From Competibacteraceae bacterium UBA2792 (GTDB taxonomy: Bacteria > Pseudomonadota > Gammaproteobacteria > Competibacterales > Competibacteraceae): a DNA stretch of 6,878 nt. Below, piece after piece: positions 5,348 to 6,878 of this stretch (positions within the stretch are counted from its first letter, which is position 1; each line of letters opens with the position of its first letter). Where the stretch lies: contig DEHU01000273.1 of assembly GCA_002352125.1 (NCBI GenBank), positions 1-6,878 of the forward strand. Reading direction: 5' to 3'. The notes beneath the pieces were generated by a model. It saw only the letters and a program-made list of their open reading frames with translations, ran no database searches and was not told where the DNA came from. Made by a program: the position numbers and the translations under genes.

Positions 5348-6396
5348 TAGCAAATCCTCGGCAACTGTTCCCCGCTTAGCCAATCCACCAACCGCCGGCC
5401 CCCGAACACCGTTTCCATCTCCACGAAGCTGTGGGCGTCGGCGACCACCTCGCCGATGATAGCGGCTTCCCGTCCCAGCGGATGAGCGCGCATCGCCGCC
5501 AGTAGCGCGTCCGCCGAATCCGCCGGACAAATTGCGATCAGTTTGCCTTCGTTGGCGACGTAAAGCGGGTCTAGTCCCAGGAATTCGCATAAGGCTCGCA
5601 CCGGTTCGCGCACCGGAATCGCCGCCTCGCGCAAGCGCATCCCGACCCCGGCTTGCCGGGCAATTTCGTTTAGGGCACTGGCCAAACCGCCGCGCGTGGG
5701 ATCGCGGAGACAATGAATGCCGGGAACCGCCGCGACCATCGCGACAACCAGCTCGTGTAGCGCCGCTGTGTCGGACTGAATCGGCGCATCGAAGCTCAGA
5801 TGTTCTCGTTGCGCCAACACCGCTAGGCCATGATCGCCCAGCGATCCACTGAGCAAAACCGCATCGCCCGGTTGCGCTCGACTGGCGGAAATCGCCACGC
5901 CTTCCGGCACTACACCGACGCCGGTGGTGGTGATGAATACCCCGTCGCCTTTGCCACGCTCCACCACCTTGGTGTCGCCGGTGACGATGGGTACGCCCGC
6001 CCGTTGCGCCGCTCGCGCCATCGAGTCCACGATGCGTTTGAGGTCGGCGAGGGGGAAGCCTTCTTCCAAAATGAAACTACTGGCGAGATAAAGCGGTCGC
6101 GCACCGGCCATCGCCACGTCGTTGAGGGTGCCGTGGACGGACAGACAGCCGATGTCGCCACCGGGAAAGAACAGCGGGGAAACGACGTGGCTGTCGGTCG
6201 CCATCACCAGCCGGCCAGAGGGAACGGCAAACTGGGCGCAATCGTCTTGTGTCCGCAGCCAGTCGTTGTCGAACGCGGCCAGGAACAATTCTTCGATCAA
6301 CTGCGCCATCGCCCGCCCGCCGCCGCCGTGGCTCATCTCGACGCAACCGTGCGTCAAGTCGAGGCGGCGGGCGAAAATGTCGCGGCGACCGTTCAC
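5347..6396 (-). CDS. hypE: Hydrogenase maturation protein HypE (carbamoyl dehydratase)
   Basis: HypE takes the carbamoyl group made by HypF onto its C-terminal cysteine and, using ATP, dehydrates it to a thiocyanate. This supplies the cyanide ligands for the Fe(CN)2CO centre of [NiFe] hydrogenases in the cytoplasm, working with HypC-HypD. The product has 349 residues, normal for the family. Visible marks are SHGGGGRAM at about 22-30, VHGTLNDVAMAGA in the ATP-binding AIRS-type half, VTGDTKVV, a CLRDPTRGGLA motif, and the terminal PRIC whose last Cys (349) is the catalytic carrier. The start is the GTG at 6396, overlapping the hypD stop as GTGA; the frame is open further upstream, but that part is antisense-like Arg-rich sequence inside hypD. 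A start at the Met of EMSHGG would drop conserved-looking N-terminal sequence (DIFARRLDL). The next gene overlaps its TAG by one base. Confidence 0.97.
   Translation of the reverse strand: MNGRRDIFARRLDLTHGCVEMSHGGGGRAMAQLIEELFLAAFDNDWLRTQDDCAQFAVPSGRLVMATDSHVVSPLFFPGGDIGCLSVHGTLNDVAMAGARPLYLASSFILEEGFPLADLKRIVDSMARAAQRAGVPIVTGDTKVVERGKGDGVFITTTGVGVVPEGVAISASRAQPGDAVLLSGSLGDHGLAVLAQREHLSFDAPIQSDTAALHELVVAMVAAVPGIHCLRDPTRGGLASALNEIARQAGVGMRLREAAIPVREPVRALCEFLGLDPLYVANEGKLIAICPADSADALLAAMRAHPLGREAAIIGEVVADAHSFVEMETVFGGRRLVDWLSGEQLPRIC
5356..5359 (-). promoter_or_regulatory. Ribosome binding site for the membrane gene inside the hypE end
   Basis: GAGG on the minus strand lies within the last hypE codons, 8 bases before the GTG that overlaps the hypE stop. 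It decides the GTG start at 5347 over alternatives. Confidence 0.6.
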
Positions 6397-6878
6397 GACG
6401 CTGCCGCCTGTCGAAAGCGGCCGTAGTGGTAGTAGGCCGCGCACGCGCCCTCGGCCGACACCATGCAGGAACCGAGCGGGTGATCGGGCGTACAGGCCGT
6501 GCCGAATACGGTGCAATCTTGTGGGCGCTTCACGCCTCGCAGCACCTCGCCGCAGGCGCAAGCTTTGTGATCGGCGGTCTGAATCGCGGGAATATCGAAG
6601 CGGTATTCGCCGTCCCATTCGGCGAATTCCGGTCGAATCGCCAAGGCACTGTTCGGCAACCAACCCAGCCCGCGCCATTCGAAACCCGGACGCAGCGTGA
6701 AGACCTCCTCCATCAGCCGCTGGGCCTTGCGGTTGCCTTCCACGCCGACGGCGCGGGTGTATTCGTTTTCGACTTCGGCTTTGCCGGCGTTGATCTGCCG
6801 GATCAGCATGGAAATCGCTTGCAGCACGTCCAGCGGCTCGAAGCCGGCGATGACCACCGGCTTGCGGTATTCCTCGGC
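6393..6878 (-). CDS. hypD: Hydrogenase maturation protein HypD, C-terminal part
   Basis: HypD is the [4Fe-4S] scaffold that, with HypC, holds the iron while CN and CO ligands are attached before delivery to the [NiFe] hydrogenase large subunit. The frame is open to the right edge; 161 residues are visible (beginning AEEYRKPVVIAGFEPLDVLQ), with perhaps 210-220 N-terminal residues outside. Family marks include the GFEPLD motif, NEYTRAV, and a cysteine-rich end: CACGEVLRG, a Cys in PQDCTVFG, then ACTPDHPLGSCMVSAEGACAAYY. These hold the Fe-S ligands and redox cysteines; seven Cys are visible (residues 107, 109, 122, 129, 138, 146 of the fragment plus none after), of which not every one need bind the cluster. 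The stop TGA overlaps the hypE GTG start, giving likely translational coupling. The usual order hypC-D-E suggests hypC and other hyp genes lie beyond the right edge. Confidence 0.97.
   Translation of the reverse strand, partial: AEEYRKPVVIAGFEPLDVLQAISMLIRQINAGKAEVENEYTRAVGVEGNRKAQRLMEEVFTLRPGFEWRGLGWLPNSALAIRPEFAEWDGEYRFDIPAIQTADHKACACGEVLRGVKRPQDCTVFGTACTPDHPLGSCMVSAEGACAAYYHYGRFRQAAAS

Noticed and set aside
5348..5713. N-terminal extension of the membrane protein frame inside hypE
   Set aside because: It is Arg/Gly-rich low-quality sequence overlapping the well-conserved hypE frame; the GTG at 5347 with GAGG upstream is a better start.
6397..6678. N-terminal extension of the hypE frame inside hypD
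   Set aside because: It overlaps clear HypD sequence, has no HypE character, and the resulting length would be far above the family norm.
5830..6700. Plus-strand frames opposite hypE and hypD (198 and 192 residues)
   Set aside because: Both are antisense shadows of strongly conserved genes, common at high GC, and show no recognisable domain or ribosome binding signal.

Overview
The window looks like a chromosomal piece of a GC-rich proteobacterium, probably gamma- or betaproteobacterial. This rests on a VgrG of the usual proteobacterial type VI secretion (T6SS) form and a hypD-hypE pair for [NiFe]-hydrogenase maturation. No species is named because nothing here fixes one.

The left part (1-4495, + strand) is a T6SS spike and cargo cluster. 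It starts inside vgrG (5' end outside the window). The VgrG ends in a proline-rich linker and a transthyretin-like (TTR-like) domain, a kind of domain known to bind effectors in other VgrGs. Next comes a 211-residue protein with a LysM-like domain, a second TTR-like segment and a peptidoglycan-binding domain. The third gene is strongly AT-rich. It encodes a 564-residue protein with a 12-ligand Cys/His zinc-finger head (AN1/B-box-like), an intact ComEC-like metallo-beta-lactamase-fold core and a lysine-rich helical tail. It is the best candidate for a little-described system: a T6SS cargo that may be a metal-dependent nuclease or phosphodiesterase. No immunity gene is visible beside it.

Directly downstream, GC content returns to the background. 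A short reading frame there (4549-4665) starts like a PAAR spike-tip protein, then loses the family pattern and runs into the 3' end of the convergent gene. I read it as a truncated PAAR remnant. The original order was probably vgrG - LysM adaptor - cargo - PAAR, with the right end later deleted or rearranged.

The right part (4622-6878, - strand) is the 3' end of a hydrogenase maturation operon: hypD (partial), hypE and a multi-pass membrane protein of unknown function. Each start overlaps the preceding stop (GTGA at hypD/hypE, TAGTG at hypE/membrane gene), so the three are probably translationally coupled. HypD and HypE help build the Fe(CN)2CO centre of [NiFe] hydrogenases. The two halves are convergent and functionally unrelated, meeting at about 4620-4640. 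No tRNA, rRNA, CRISPR array, insertion sequence or convincing terminator was seen.
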